Assembly (NCBI RefSeq): GCF_001625215.2 | Contig: NC_030384.2 | Location: forward strand, 26,772,527-26,836,526 | Length of the DNA stretch: 64,000 nt | Origin: Daucus carota subsp. sativus | Lineage: Eukaryota > Streptophyta > Magnoliopsida > Apiales > Apiaceae | Direction: 5' to 3' | Part shown: piece after piece, positions 48,587 through 61,309 of the stretch | How the letters are laid out: each line of letters starts with the position of its first letter | Numbering within the stretch: the stretch's first letter is position 1 | The notes under the pieces: generated by a model | What the model saw: only the letters and a program-made list of their open reading frames with translations | Told to the model about the DNA's origin: nothing | Database searches by the model: none | Made by a program: the position numbers and the translations under genes

Positions 48587-50266
48587 TTTTGTAGAGAGAG
48601 AGAGAGGGAGAGAGTATTAGTGGTGTACGCAAAATGCATGCACGTAGCGAGTATATATACACATGTTGTGGTGATTATATAAGGAAAGGGAACAATGGTT
48701 TACAGGGAGAACAGATCTCTAAATGCGTGTTGGATGAGATGGGTTATGGTAACGCGATTGCCGAGAGGTTTGTAAGGGAGTTGATTGTATGTAATGAGAT
48801 TGTGCGGAGATGTGGAGAGAGAGAGAGAGAGATGAGACGAGAGAGATGAGTTTATGTCTACGAGGAAGTGAGTGTATGTGGATATGAAGAGAGGAGAGAT
48901 TAAAGGGAACTAGAGGGGGTAAATTTGGAAATTTCTTGTTTGACCATCTTATTTTAGGAAGCTAGTTAATTGATTTATTTTGTCTTTATTATTTGTTGGT
49001 TTGACTGTTCATGTAAATTTTTTTTGACAGAATCACAGAACTGTTCATGTAGATTTTAATAAGGTACTCTGGTCACATTTGACTTTTAACTAGTCAAATA
49101 AATTTTGACTGAAATTTATTAATATTTAATCAATTGATAAAATAAAAAAAATATGTCAGCAGAAATAATTTTTAATTTACTTTAATATGTAATTTCAATT
49201 GTTCTAAATAATGTAAGAGTGATTTATAATTTTTGATAAAAAATTCGTCAATCTGATCATAAAAAACAGAAATATGACGACTAAAAAGGGATAAGGAGAG
49301 TACTAATAAACGATATTATCGAATATGGACAAGAAATTATGTGGGAATGAAAATGGTTTTTTAGTAAATATGTTTATAGATGTTTTCTTCAAAAAAATAG
49401 GTGATGTTTGACATTATTTCTTATATGTCATTTCCGAAATAACATTTTTTTTATTCTCATAAAATAATAATTTTCTGTTTATATATTTTTAAAAAAATAT
49501 CATAAGAACATGGTCAAATGTCATATTATTTTTTGAAGACTGTTTTTATGTTTTTGAAAAAAGAAATAATGATTTTTTATGAAAGAAAAAAATCACTTGT
49601 ATACTTTTGTAAGTTGATTTAGTTAAATAGAGAAGAGAGAGGACATATAAAATGGAAATAAGAGTCGGGGTAAAAATGGAAAATGGGTTTTGACTCGGGA
49701 AATATTAAAGGGGAGATTGATTAGTTGGGAAAGAATGGTAACTACAACAATTAACACAACCAGCGCGCTTTGTTAGGTGTTTGTTGGCTAGTTTTATTTA
49801 CGGCCAGAAGAATTAATCGAATAAGGTTGTCTTGCCGGTTTGCGTGTACTTACTGCTGTAATTTTATGTCATCAAATCCGAACACTCTGTCCGATTGATG
49901 TTCATTTAATTCTTGTTTAAGCTCCGATCTTTAAATAAATAAAAAAACTTATATATATTTCAGATGCTTTGAACTTTTTAATAAAAAACATGATAAATAA
50001 ATGATTAATTTTAATTTGATAATTGTCATTTTTTCAATAAAAAATACAATAACTTCGGTAGATCAATGTTAATTAAATTGATGATACAATATTCTTTATG
50101 CGTTAACAGTTTTGTTCTTTTGGTTTTAACAAAATAAATACACACAATGTTTTAAAACTATTTGTGTTTGTTTTTTCGAAGGAATAGTGATAACAATTTG
50201 TTATCGATATATTATCGCGGTTCACGAGATTGATTCTTAATTCTGAGAATCACGTTACACTAACTA
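48587..50266. other. WAV3-type promoter and intergenic stretch
   Basis: GA-rich segments at 48594-48618 and 48819-48850 (CT-rich in the gene's sense strand) mark the leader/promoter. The remainder is AT-rich with poly-A/T runs. No further gene or bounded repeat seen. Confidence 0.4.
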
Positions 50267-50274
50267 GAATTTAG

Positions 50275-50635
50275 CAGTGTTATAAAAATTCCTGATTTAA
50301 CCGATTAATCCACTACAAAGTAAGTCATCGATTCGATTTCTGAAATCCGATTAATCCTTATATATATTTCTTAATCGAAGTATATATAATAAATTATTAA
50401 AATTAAAATACTATATTACTTTAAGTATGTATAATTATAGAGTTTATGAATATAGTAAATATATTAGTTACTAAATAGCTAATATAATAATAATTAAATA
50501 TTAAATAATATTTTAATATTAAAATAAATCCGATTTTCACTCCGATTAATCCTTCCGATTAATCCCCGATTTTCGATTAATCCCTGAATCGGTAGCTCAA
50601 CCGATTATGTCCGATTACCGATTTATGTAACGCTA
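50275..50635. mobile_element. hAT-like MITE with ccgattaatcc repeats
   Basis: Left end cagtgttataaaaattcc and inverted right end tagcgttacataaatcgg form short terminal repeats. The flanks gaatttag (50267-50274) and aaatttag (50636-50643) are an 8-bp target duplication with one mismatch. The subterminal parts repeat ccgattaatcc and its inverse many times, as expected for transposase-binding repeats. 361 bp, no coding content. Confidence 0.7.
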
Positions 50636-50841
50636 AAATTTAGGACTATCTTTAAATATTTGCGGTTTTGTATCAATCACGACAGTAACAATAGTCAAAG
50701 ATATGCATTTATCTCCTAATCTTCTGTGTATATGATGTATAATAATAACAAATTACTTTGTTCAAAAAAAAAACAAATGACTAGTATAGGACTTATTAGC
50801 CCACGATAAAATTTTATAATCACGTCGACAATGCGACTTTA

Positions 50842-51419
50842 TAGGGCTGTACATTCAATCCGCTCAACCGCATCAACCGCAACAACCACCCGCAACCGAT
50901 CCGTGTATTATGGATAACCGCACAATGTGGGCGGTCGCAGATGGATTTTTTAATAACCATTAATTTGCGGTTTGGTTGCGGATTCATTTTTTTAAAACCG
51001 CAGTAAACCAACCGCAACCGCCAACCACATATTATATAAATTTAAATATTTTTATTATATATGTTTATATATTTACATATAGATATTCATATAAATAAAT
51101 AAAAGTTACTAAATTACTGAAATTTGGACTCGTTGAGCAAGCCCCAATATAAATTAGTCAATGTGTCCATGACTGTAATTTATTTCGATGCTCCAAATGG
51201 AAACTTATATAAGAGTGTATGATAGAATTTTTTTGTCTAACTATTTTAGCGGTTGAACCGCAACTCAAACCGCAACCAACCGCAATTACATGGGTGGATT
51301 TGGTTGGTTTTTTTTAACCAACGGTTTCGTCGCGGTTTGAGATTTTAGAAAACCGCAAGTTGCGGTTTGGTTCGGTTATTACCTTCCAACCGAACCAATC
51401 CGAACCGCGTACAGGCCTA
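50842..51419. mobile_element. hAT-like non-autonomous element with aaccgcaacc repeats
   Basis: Terminal repeats TAGGGCTGTAC (50842) and inverted TAGGCCTGTAC (ending 51419) are flanked by a perfect 8-bp target duplication, cgacttta (50834-50841 and 51420-51427), the hAT signature. Both subterminal zones are dense in aaccgc(aacc) and its inverse; the middle is AT-rich. 578 bp, no transposase. Confidence 0.85.
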
Positions 51420-51427
51420 CGACTTTA

Positions 51428-54400
51428 TCCTGCAAAAGTTATTTACATTATTTATTTTTAGTACTGACAAAAAAATAATAAAAGACACATCACTCCCTAA
51501 ATCGGAATAATAATTTCTTGCTAGAAAATACTATGTGCAACCGTAGATGCGTAATCCATAATTTAGTCAATTAGTTGTACTTAATAATTTGGGCTTTTTT
51601 CATAAATACCTAAGTCAAAAAGAATTTTTGCAAAAATACTGTCGTCTTTTAAAATAAATTACAAAAATATTATATTTCAAAAAATATTTGCGAAAATACG
51701 GTGGTTGCATATGCAACCATATATGCAACTGTTAGCAACCATATATGCAACAACAAATTCAACTTTTAAAAATCACATTTAATTGCATAATAAGTTGCAA
51801 CTAGTTGCAAATATCAAAAAATGACCCTGTGGGTCCAACAACCACAAAAGCAACTTTAAAAAAATAAAAAATCAGTTAAACATAACCTCTGGTATTCCGT
51901 ATTCCCCATCACTGTCTCCAAAATCTTGAATCTCATCTTCAACCTATCCTTTACCCACAACCCACACTACCATGCCTGCTCATTTTTCAATTTTAATTCC
52001 GTTCTCAACGGCGTCTTGTTAAACTCCATGTTCATGCTGCCTTCTTCACCCGATCTAGCCCCATTTTTTTTCCAAACCTCGACGATCCATCGAAATCAAC
52101 ACAAAACCATCGCAAACAATCAACCCCGAAGATACATATAACCATCAATCACACACATAGTATAAATCTGTTTTTGATTTCTCCACTATATGAAATTCAA
52201 TTCATCTCACTAGCTAATTGAGAAAGAATGGAGCGAGAGAGAGAAAAAAGAGAAGATAAAAAGACAGAGAGAAAGGGATGAGAGAGAGTGAGAAAAGACG
52301 GGGAGAGCAAGAACCGTATGTTTGCAAATTGTAGACATGCTTTGAGCATTGAATCGTAAATCTGCAAGTTTCAGGGGGAGGTGGTATTATTGCAATTAGT
52401 ATGTTAAAAAGGGGTATATTAGATAAATACCCTAATAATTTTCATTGGCGTGTTGTCGCAAAAATGCGTAAGCGACATAAATAAAATCACGAAAGAAGCT
52501 CGTATTTTATTATTATCTTTGACCTGACGTCAGCCCCAAACGATAATTACAAAGATATTTGACATAGAAAAATCGATACAAGAAACACAAAACCGGTTTG
52601 ATTCTCAACCGTATGTTGGTGAAAGTTTATGAGTAGCCTCACTCACACTCAAGTTCGCATGAGATGTTTGAAATCAAATTTAGTAGTGGTTCCCATCACA
52701 AGCTATTAGTATTTGACTTGTTATATAATGTCGATTTCAGATTAATATAAATATCCCAGTCCCTGTCGATACTTCACCTCATTAGTTGTTGGCATTTAGA
52801 TTCGTCGTCTGTTTATTCTTGCTCAAACATATGCCAAACCGGCAAAGAAAGACCCGAATCCCAGATTATTTTTCCGGACAAAATAAACTAGAATTAGATA
52901 AAGGTTGTGTTTGAGAACATATACTCTATTTTAAATTTTAGATTTAAAAATATGATTTGAATTTTTATTTTAAATTTCAAACTATATTTTTTAACCAAAT
53001 TTGGAATTCAAATAAATTTCATCTTCTCATACAACGCATAATATCTTTCATTCCAACAAAATATTTGGCATATGTAAGAGAATATTAGAAAATTTAAAAG
53101 AAAAATATTTCAAAATGTAATGTGACAAATTGTTATTGATTTCTGTTATAAATATAAAAGATCCCTTATATAAATGTTCATTTAATTAATTAAAACATGT
53201 AATATGTTTTTTTAAGCTATTTTGATACTTCTAATATTGCTGTAATGGGAATCGTTATATTTATTATATAATTTGTGCATTTGATGAATGTCAAATATCT
53301 TTTATGATAGGGAGGAAGTCAAGTTGTTGAAATTTCCATCTCAATTTTCTATATCTAAGCAGCAAGAACCATCTGTATGCGCTTGAGATTGGATCAAAGC
53401 TTTGAAAGAAGTTGAAGGCAATAAATGGAAGCACAAAATAAAGCAAACAAAGTGCTTTTGCTTGTTGGAAATTTGTAAAGAAATGGAATGTGAAATTAAT
53501 AATGTAGATAGAGGGTCCAATCGTTAGTTCAAGTAACTCACATGTCTTGTTAATTCGTTTCTCATGTCAATTAGACCATTCATGGCTTCATGAACTGACC
53601 TCCTGCCAAATGTAATAAGAGTCACACTTTGAAAACTAACAAGCGTTGGGTTAATTTAAAAGAACTGACTTCTTACTTAAATTAAAGAAATAGAGTACAA
53701 GTGATAAATAAATAAGTTAATTAAGTGTTGGGAAAAGAAGTAGAAACTGTGAGAGAAAAGGCCGTATTCTAATCTTCTTAAAAGCGTTTCCACTTGTTTA
53801 CACATACGAGTCAAAAAAGCAGAAGCATCTTCCAACCAAACAGGCCCTTACTAGGTTTAACAAAATTAACATAGGCGTCACTTATGATTCTTACTTTAAA
53901 CGACAGACGTGAGAGGACGAGCTTAAATATACCACTGTTACTTAACCAACGCATATGGGCTGACGCCAAAACTTAAATACATATTTTAATAAATTATATA
54001 TATATATATTAAAAAAGTGTTTTATATTCGTTATTTAGTCAAAAATAAGGACTCAAAAAAATACTAATATTTTTTTCCAGAAATAAGTTCTTTATTTCTG
54101 AAAAATTTAGCGAAATGGTCATTATAAGTATAATTGGATCGAAATTTCCATTGATCAAAGTTGGAGAAACCAAGGCCATTGACACTTATTTTAAAGTTAC
54201 CATGAGTAGATATGTTCCTGGAAAAAGATTGCTTTACACTTTATATTGACTTGCCACAAAAAGTATGGTGGATTTAGAAATAATAAAAAAGAAGGGCTAG
54301 TCCCACAAAAAGAGCCCAAGGGTTCTTTATAAATGGTTTCACCACTAAATTGGCACAAGTGTAACTTAAAATCATCGCATGAAGCTCAAAATTATTGTAG

Positions 54401-55511
54401 TCTCAAAAGAAGTAAGATTTAAAAGAAAAACATGGATGTCTTGGGGTCCCCTGTCACCTATACATGTCTCCTTGTAGAATTATAAGTTTGTAGCTTTACC
54501 CTTAATATATGGAGCTTAGCTTACCTTTCAAATAGACCAACCCTATTGTTAAGGAGCACTTGTAGTAAACCCTTGCATTAGTGTACACTACTGAAATCAC
54601 CCCTATATTACAAACATGTCACTATTACTTTGTATTCATCAGTATTAAGAAATGTAGAATTGAGTACATTTTTGATTTTATGTTTTAGGTTCACCAAAAA
54701 GAAGACTATTCTATGTCTTTTAGATGCTGAGAGAAGGTGATCCGCAGTCTCACTCTTTCCGCATGTAAAAAAACGCGAAAAATAAGTTATTTATCATAGT
54801 TGATCTGAAGTCTCACTCTTTTCGTATAAAAAAACAAACACGTAAAATAAGTTATTCATGGTAATTGAGATCGAATTAATAAAAATGTGTTGATGATGCA
54901 ACCGTGGATGCAGTGAATCCATAAATCTAATACAACACCCAACTAATAGGTTGAAAATGAACTTATATAAAGCCTGAAAATTTTAGTGCTCCAAAGTCCC
55001 AACTACACAAAATTTAACTCAAGTTATCTGTATATGCCATTTGGGGAGAAGTAGGATATGATAATACCACAAACACAGCCTGTCATGAACCAACAAAGTG
55101 TACCAAGGTCCAATGAACTATTATGGCACTTGTGTTGGCTACATGTCAAAATTATTAACACTTTTATTCGCCCATTCTGCTTTCTTTAGAAGATGCGGAA
55201 TTTTATGGGAAAAAAACAGGTCAAAAGTCTTGTTGACCACTTTGGGCAATTTATCTCACCTGATAATAACAATTATGCTAAAACAAAAATTTATCAGCAG
55301 TGGTATGGTAATTATATAACCGGCTACTCCATCTTTTTTCATTATATATAATTGTATTTGTATGTTTATAGCATAATATGATTATGTATTATTTTAAAAA
55401 GTTTCTTTACAAATAAATTTGTGTAGATAATGGTTACTTCATCAAAAAAAAAACAATAGTTATGGTCATTTAGACAAAAACTTGAAATATAATTGTAAAA
55501 GTCAACTGAAA
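51428..55511. other. Gene-poor intergenic DNA
   Basis: No gene recognised. Contains a perfect 16-bp palindrome ggttgcatatgcaacc (51703-51718) within gcaac-rich repeats (51700-51810), a purine-rich run (about 52220-52310), and a roughly 65-bp tandem repeat near 54737-54870 (gcagtctcactctttccg / gaagtctcactcttttcg). 51598-52440 might be a decayed transposon (ataaatacc at both sides in inverse), but ends are too poor to call. Confidence 0.4.
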
Positions 55512-56915
55512 TCAATATACTTATATAAAGGAGAAGGGACGTCTAGGTGGCGCCTCTCACATCGCTCCGTTCTATTTTTCTTTTATATTACTATTAATAT
55601 AAAAGGTTATTCTTTTATAATATCAAAAACTTGAACTATCTTTTTTAGTTTCAGAATCTGATTTTGTTTCAGACTATTTATGGAATATAGTAACTTGAAA
55701 GTTTTAATCTGATTTTGTTTCAGATTATTTAATTATGAGAAAGACAGATTATTTATGGAATTTCAGTAATTGATTTTGTTTCAGACTATTTATGGAATAT
55801 AGTAGCTTGAAAGTTTTAATCTGATTTTATTTAAGATTATTTAATTATGAGAAAGACGGATTATTTATGGAATATAGTAGCTTGAAAATTTTAATCTGAT
55901 TTTGTTCAGATTATTTAATTATGGGAAAGAGTAGCAAACAAGTCTCTTTGCAACTATAAATACCCGTATAGATCGTAGGGTTTTGGATAATCTAAACACA
56001 ACCTCCTCTATCAATGCCATAAACCTACTTCTTTTCGGTGATAGATCTCTTACTTGATTTTTAAAGGAGAAGCGAGGGGCGTGTAGATGGCACCTCTCAC
56101 ATCGCTCCGTTCTATTTTTCTAATTTTCTAAAATTTTTGGATGAAAAATATCAAAAATTAGAACTATCTTTCTCTTGCTCGAATTCTAACTCGAAGGTGC
56201 CGTTTTTCTGCAACGATAAGTGAAGATTGTTTATACAGTATTAAAAAAACAAAGGTTGTTGCAAGCAAAGGCAGTCATAGACCGTTATATTGGAGTCGAC
56301 AAATCCAAACACGGGAAAAGAATATAATCTTGACATGATATTGATGGTTGATATCAACAAAAAAAAACTATTAGTGATGTATGTTTGTTGGTTATTCTTT
56401 TATAATATTTATTTTGTTCATCAGATATGTTTGTTGTTGTTAATTTTTATATGATTTACTATGTATATTAGAAAAATTATTCATGCATTATCTGTTTGCT
56501 CCGTTCAAGCAACTTATAAGAGGATAGTTATAGCCAGTTATCTCACGGATTTAAGTTAGATGTTTTTGTGCACAATCAATCCAAAAAAATTGGAGGAAGG
56601 TGACAATGTAAGAACATGATTACTTTTTTAAAAAAAATTTAAGATTCGTCATGCATGAAATTGTTAATTACGTGTATAAATTTATTTTCATTTTTTCACC
56701 ATGAATTATAATCCAATTTTGCAATTTTATATATTAGTATTGGTATTACAACAAGATTTTTATAATATAAATTTATTTTATCCTACAAATATTAACTTTG
56801 AAACATTAATATACTTTTTATAGACAGTCACAAAATTTTTTTATTCTATAAATATTAATATTGAATCATTAATATAATTTTTATAGGCCGCCGCAACGCG
56901 CGGTTTCTCAACTAG
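55512..56915 (+). mobile_element. Non-autonomous Helitron
   Basis: The 5' end TCAATATACTTATATAAAGG begins with TC. The 3' end has a GC-rich hairpin (ccgccgcaacgcgcgg, 56889-56904, one bulge), eight bases, then CTAG (56912-56915). The element sits between A and T, the Helitron target, without target duplication. 1404 bp, no Rep/helicase. A second copy of the 5' subterminal motif (aaaggagaag...ctcacatcgctccgttctat) at about 56062-56120 suggests nesting or internal duplication. It carries a 75-bp tandem repeat. A diverged 5' end of the same family is at 59833. Confidence 0.8.
55680..55920. repeat. 75-bp tandem repeat inside the Helitron
   Basis: Units start at 55680, 55792 and 55867 with atggaatatagta(a/g)cttga, each followed by gttttaatctgatttt and gattatttaattatgag; a half unit of 37 bp (55755-55791) is inserted between the first and second. 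Non-coding. Confidence 0.8.
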
Positions 56916-57132
56916 TTATTTAAAATGTAGAGTTTATTGTTTTTAGCCGGATGAAGAGAATTTGTATTTTTCTTTTCTGAAAATACATAGTGATTTTAAA
57001 AACCTATATATATATATATTACAAAAAATAGATATAATTTAATTATGATAAATATACTAGGGGAATACTCAGAAGTCAGAAGTATTATAAATGTAGTCTT
57101 ATTGATTTCATTTCTTCATGATAAATTATTAA

Positions 57133-58861
57133 GGGGCTGGTATTGTATCATGATTTTTAATGACAAATTTTGAAGGGATGACTTTAATGGATTTTATAGA
57201 CTTTTAATGACTCTCGTTGACTTCTTAAGATTTCAAAAACAATTCATGACTCCCGAGACAATGACTTTTAAAAACTTTAACAGACTTTTTTTTTTACAAA
57301 TTCATGACTTTGAAATACTTTAATAGACTTTTATTAAAATCATAAATAGCCTATTTGAAACCCTCTAGACTTTTTGTTATACCCTCTCGATCTTTTGCTA
57401 TACCCAAGTTGGGTGTATGTTCACAAATCTGGTGACTATAAAATCGAGTACAAGGTATTATTGCTGTATTATATATACTATAATACTATTTACTGAATCA
57501 TATTTATAAACATAATGTTAATTGTGACCTTGTATCAGATTTTTGTATTCACTTTTGATACCATAAATTTACGGATTTTAGGATTCGAGAATTATGTGTT
57601 TTTCACTCTTTTTATTATGTGACCTTGTACAAATCTCTGTTCCAACAGTACTTAAGTTACTTAAGTACTCTAGAGGTAATTTATCACTGCAGTTACTTAA
57701 GTTCTCTTGTGTCTGTATTTCAAAGAGTAAGTTCAAGATTTGCTCTAATTTGCTATCTGTTGAAGACAATGCACAAAACTGATTTAAATAGATCAAAAGA
57801 AGGCATTAAAACTGCAATCTGAAATAAATAGACCAAAACAATGTCACTATTGCAACTCCAATTTGTCACAACTCACAAGTACATCAAAGAATTCTAATAT
57901 ATTAATTTTGTTTATATAAGATTATAATGGTGCGAACTAGTCAGTCCTGATATACTAGTCTGTGTGCCAGATTATAATGGTGCGAACTAGTCAAACGCAG
58001 CGATGGCAGAACCCCACGTGGTGGGAGTCAGGGGACCTGAGGGTCTGATGAACATAATATTGCTAATTGCCTCAATGCAGAACCTTAATGCAGGAGTGTT
58101 CTGGACTTGGACGCGTATAGTGGTCACTGGTATTTTTATTAGTTCCTGCATGTTTGGTCGAGTTCCCGTTTTTGTGATCACAGAAGCTTTAGTGGAGTTA
58201 AACTAGGCAATTTTGAACTCAAGTGAATGAGTGATTATATTTAGTTGAATGTAACATTTGCCGTTCTAATGAATAGGTTGTCGATGAGCCTTGAGTTTTA
58301 CTCCTGAATGTCTGTTTTCTTTCTTCGTAAAGCTAAAGTCTGGATTTAATGTATCATCCGTCCTATCAAAACTAGCATATTGTTTTTGTTGTGTGGAGAT
58401 ATCAATTTAATTATTAGCGACAGCAAGAAGTATAAATTATTAGCTATTCGTGTAAAATTATTGTGCACTTGTCTATGAAAAATTCAATTAGCTACATGCA
58501 GGTCATTTACATTTTAACTGGTTGGAGCGACCAGTTAATTGAGGGAAGATAAAGTCATGTCAAATCTTTTCAAGAATGGCCTGACAATTTTCTGAAAAGA
58601 TATATGCAATTTTTCATAGAAAGTCATTAAAAGTCTATCAAATATATTTTTCCACCAAAGTCATTGATATATTGAATAACAACTGACTTTTAATAACTCT
58701 TTAAAAGTTGCAATTCAATACCTCAAGCTTTGAAAGACTTTTTAAAAATCCTGATACAATACCTCTTTACTTTTAAAGAGTATTTAAAAGTTTTAATTGA
58801 ATACACCAAGATTTTAAAAGTCAATAAAAGTCATTAAAAATCATGATACAATACCAGCCCC
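57133..58861. mobile_element. PIF/Harbinger-like non-autonomous element
   Basis: Perfect 32-bp terminal inverted repeats (57133-57164 and 58830-58861) begin GGGGCTGGTATTGTATCATG and are flanked by a 3-bp duplication TAA (57130-57132, 58862-58864), the Harbinger target. Inside the ends, gacttttaatgac-type motifs recur in both orientations, and a partial extra end copy (aaaaatcctgatacaatacc) lies near 58745. 1729 bp, no transposase. The middle (57570-58210) is less AT-rich and holds short frames on both strands, possibly a captured host fragment. Confidence 0.85.
58003..58206 (+). other. Unrecognised 67-codon frame inside the Harbinger-like element
   Basis: A frame from the ATG at 58003 (MAEPHVVGVRGPEGLMNIIL...) ends at 58206. 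The codon composition is less AT-rich than the surroundings and the second half is hydrophobic. The opposite strand is also open. I do not recognise a family. It may be a piece of a host gene carried by the transposon, or chance. Confidence 0.25.
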
Positions 58862-58864
58862 TAA

Positions 58865-61080
58865 ATCTAATATTTATTACTCTCAATTACGCTTCCGGTA
58901 ACCTTGAACGATGAAAGAGGCTGCTCGAGTGCTCGTCTTATAAGAAGAAAACAGTGACAATATGAAAGACTTTTGTCTCATTGTATTGTGTAACGTTATA
59001 TACAAAATTTTGGCGAATATTTTGAACATTTTGAGCAACTTTTCCTAGAAATTATCTTCAAGTATGGGTAAGTACTGTATGTTCATGGTCGAAGTTTCAA
59101 GACAACGTCATAAGAAAAATTGAAGTTTGTTACCACATGAAAAAGGAAAAATTATGGGACAAAACATACACGGATTATGGATGTATTAAAAGCAGAGTGA
59201 TGGTGTTGGTCTATTCGACTATTCTCATAAAACCAATATTTTTACAAGCCCAGAAGAAAACTCATCAAGACACTACCATGCATGATATAACTTCACCTCA
59301 GATACGAGAGTAGTTCGGTTCAAAAATTAAATTCAAACCTCAAATATTCGATTTTGATAAAATTTAATCGGATTGGTACAGATGAAATATCTCTCGGTTA
59401 GATATAAATTGTCATCACTATTATTGATCAGTGGAAAGAAGGTAATGAAGTGTGATGAAGAAAGACAATGACATTGTTGTATATGAATGAGACCACAAGG
59501 GTCGCGATCCCTCGAGAGTGAGCTAACTCCAAAAACCCTCCTCTGTTCGGATTGTATTATGTTTCATTCTATCGTAAAAGGATTGATTTCAAACAAATTG
59601 AATCATCTGAACGATTCATATTCATTGATTATAAAACAATGATCTTTTAATCAATGTCATTAAAGATCCAATAAAATTAGAAGTAATGATTTTTTTAGGT
59701 GATAAATTATTACAGATTTCCTATATGTTTTAATTTTAGTATATCATGAAATTTGTTATTTAATAATTTTATAATTCCCAAGAAAAAATATAGTTAACTA
59801 ACGGGAAGATGATCGGAGAATTCAATATACTTGTATACAAAGGAGAAACAAGTAGCGTTGAGGTGACATTTCTGAGAGAGTTCCGTTATTTTTCTAATTT
59901 TCTGAAATTGCTGAATGGACGTTGAGGTGTCGTCTCTGACAATAAAAAAATAACTCGTCAAATATATAATCATAGTTTAGTTGAAAATCTAGGACATAAA
60001 TACACACCTAAATGTTTTGGAGTCTAAATTACCATAGAATGGTTGTGGATATAGTGTTGGCCACAACACAATATTATCATAATTAAATATTTTTTCAGTT
60101 GATCATCTTCCTTAACATTTTATTTGGTTATCAAAATCTGTCCAAACAAGTTCTCCCTCAGATTCATCTTCTTACCATATCTCTTCATGGTCCCGACATA
60201 ACACTACAACATGAAGTATGAGTGTCATTAATAGGAAAAAGTTTCACATAAAATTGTGCCACTAGTTAATTCTAGCTATAATTACTGCAAAGAACTTGTA
60301 AAATGAAGAGTGTTGTTGTCCCCTTATCAGAGAGCTGAGGATGCCACTTTACTCTTTTGTATTGACTTTGGGCTGCGTTAATAATCCACTTAAATGGTGG
60401 AATTTCTCTATTTAGGTTTATTGGAGACAAATTGTTTCATTTGGCTCCATCTTTTGCACACTTTAAAAACCTAATTGATTGTGGAGTATGGGCATTCCAC
60501 TTAATTTTGCCTCGTTTGTGGCGCACCAACAAATTTTACATCAGTAAATAAAATTGTTATGATTTATTATATGCTTTGTTAAATGCTTCTCCTAAAATGG
60601 TCGAAAATTTTAGTAGAATCGATAAAGTAACATTTTCAAAAGAAAAATAATCAGGTACACGGTTGATTCACTCAAATTAGATGTTCCGGAGTTTGACAAA
60701 ATATTTAAAAAATTTATTAAATTCTGCTAGAGGAAGATATTTAAACTCTGCTAAGGTGCCAGATGTCACAAAATACACAAGTAATACCCAAAATAACAGA
60801 GTTCGAAAAAATGTTTCAAAATAACGTCGGATGATCCAACGTTTTAATTTTTTAGAAGAAAACGCTAGATGGTTTTATGTTTTGGTCTAAGAAACCCTTA
60901 AAATATAACACGATCTGACGTTTTTGGAATAAAACGTTAAACACTAGATCAAGCATTTTAGATTGTAAAGTGATAGATTTGGGTCATCTTTCCCGTCACC
61001 AATATTTAACGTCATTTTCTTCAATTTTTTGACATCCGAGATGGTGAAGTGATTTAAGGAGAGACAGTAATTTAACAAAA
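58865..61080. other. Gene-poor stretch with a truncated Helitron end
   Basis: At 59833 tcaatatacttgtatacaaaggag, then ttatttttctaattttctga, repeats the 5' end of the Helitron at 55512, but no matching hairpin/CTAG end follows, so it is truncated. No gene is recognised elsewhere in this stretch. Confidence 0.5.
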
Positions 61081-61125
61081 ATTATCCTGCACATGATATG
61101 CATGCAGTCACCTGACTAGCTTCAC

Positions 61126-61133
61126 TATAAAAG
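61126..61133 (+). promoter_or_regulatory. TATA box of the small secreted peptide gene
   Basis: TATAAAAG stands about 75 bp upstream of the 5'UTR intron donor and 184 bp upstream of the ATG, with a pyrimidine-containing stretch suited to a start near 61160. Spacing and context fit a core promoter. Confidence 0.65.
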
Positions 61134-61309
61134 CAGCACAACTCTGTCCTTGCTTCCCACCAACGCAGATATATCACCTGCCTGCACTGCCCATTTCTGG
61201 TAAGTCAATTAATATCTGATTCTGCATAGCATACCACTAAATTCTTTCTATTTATAGAACTCAAAAGTATCCAAAATCATATACTTTTGCAGTGTGAGAG
61301 CCTTGAAGA

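Noticed and set aside
51598..52440. Possible 0.84-kb transposon with ataaatacc at both sides
   Set aside because: Terminal matches are short and gapped and no target duplication was found.
55098..55319. 73-codon plus-strand frame
   Set aside because: Isolated, no homology recognised, no promoter or splice context.
57578..57796. Overlapping short frames on both strands inside the Harbinger-like element
   Set aside because: Open on three frames at once, as chance allows; no recognisable domain, so mentioned only as possible captured DNA.
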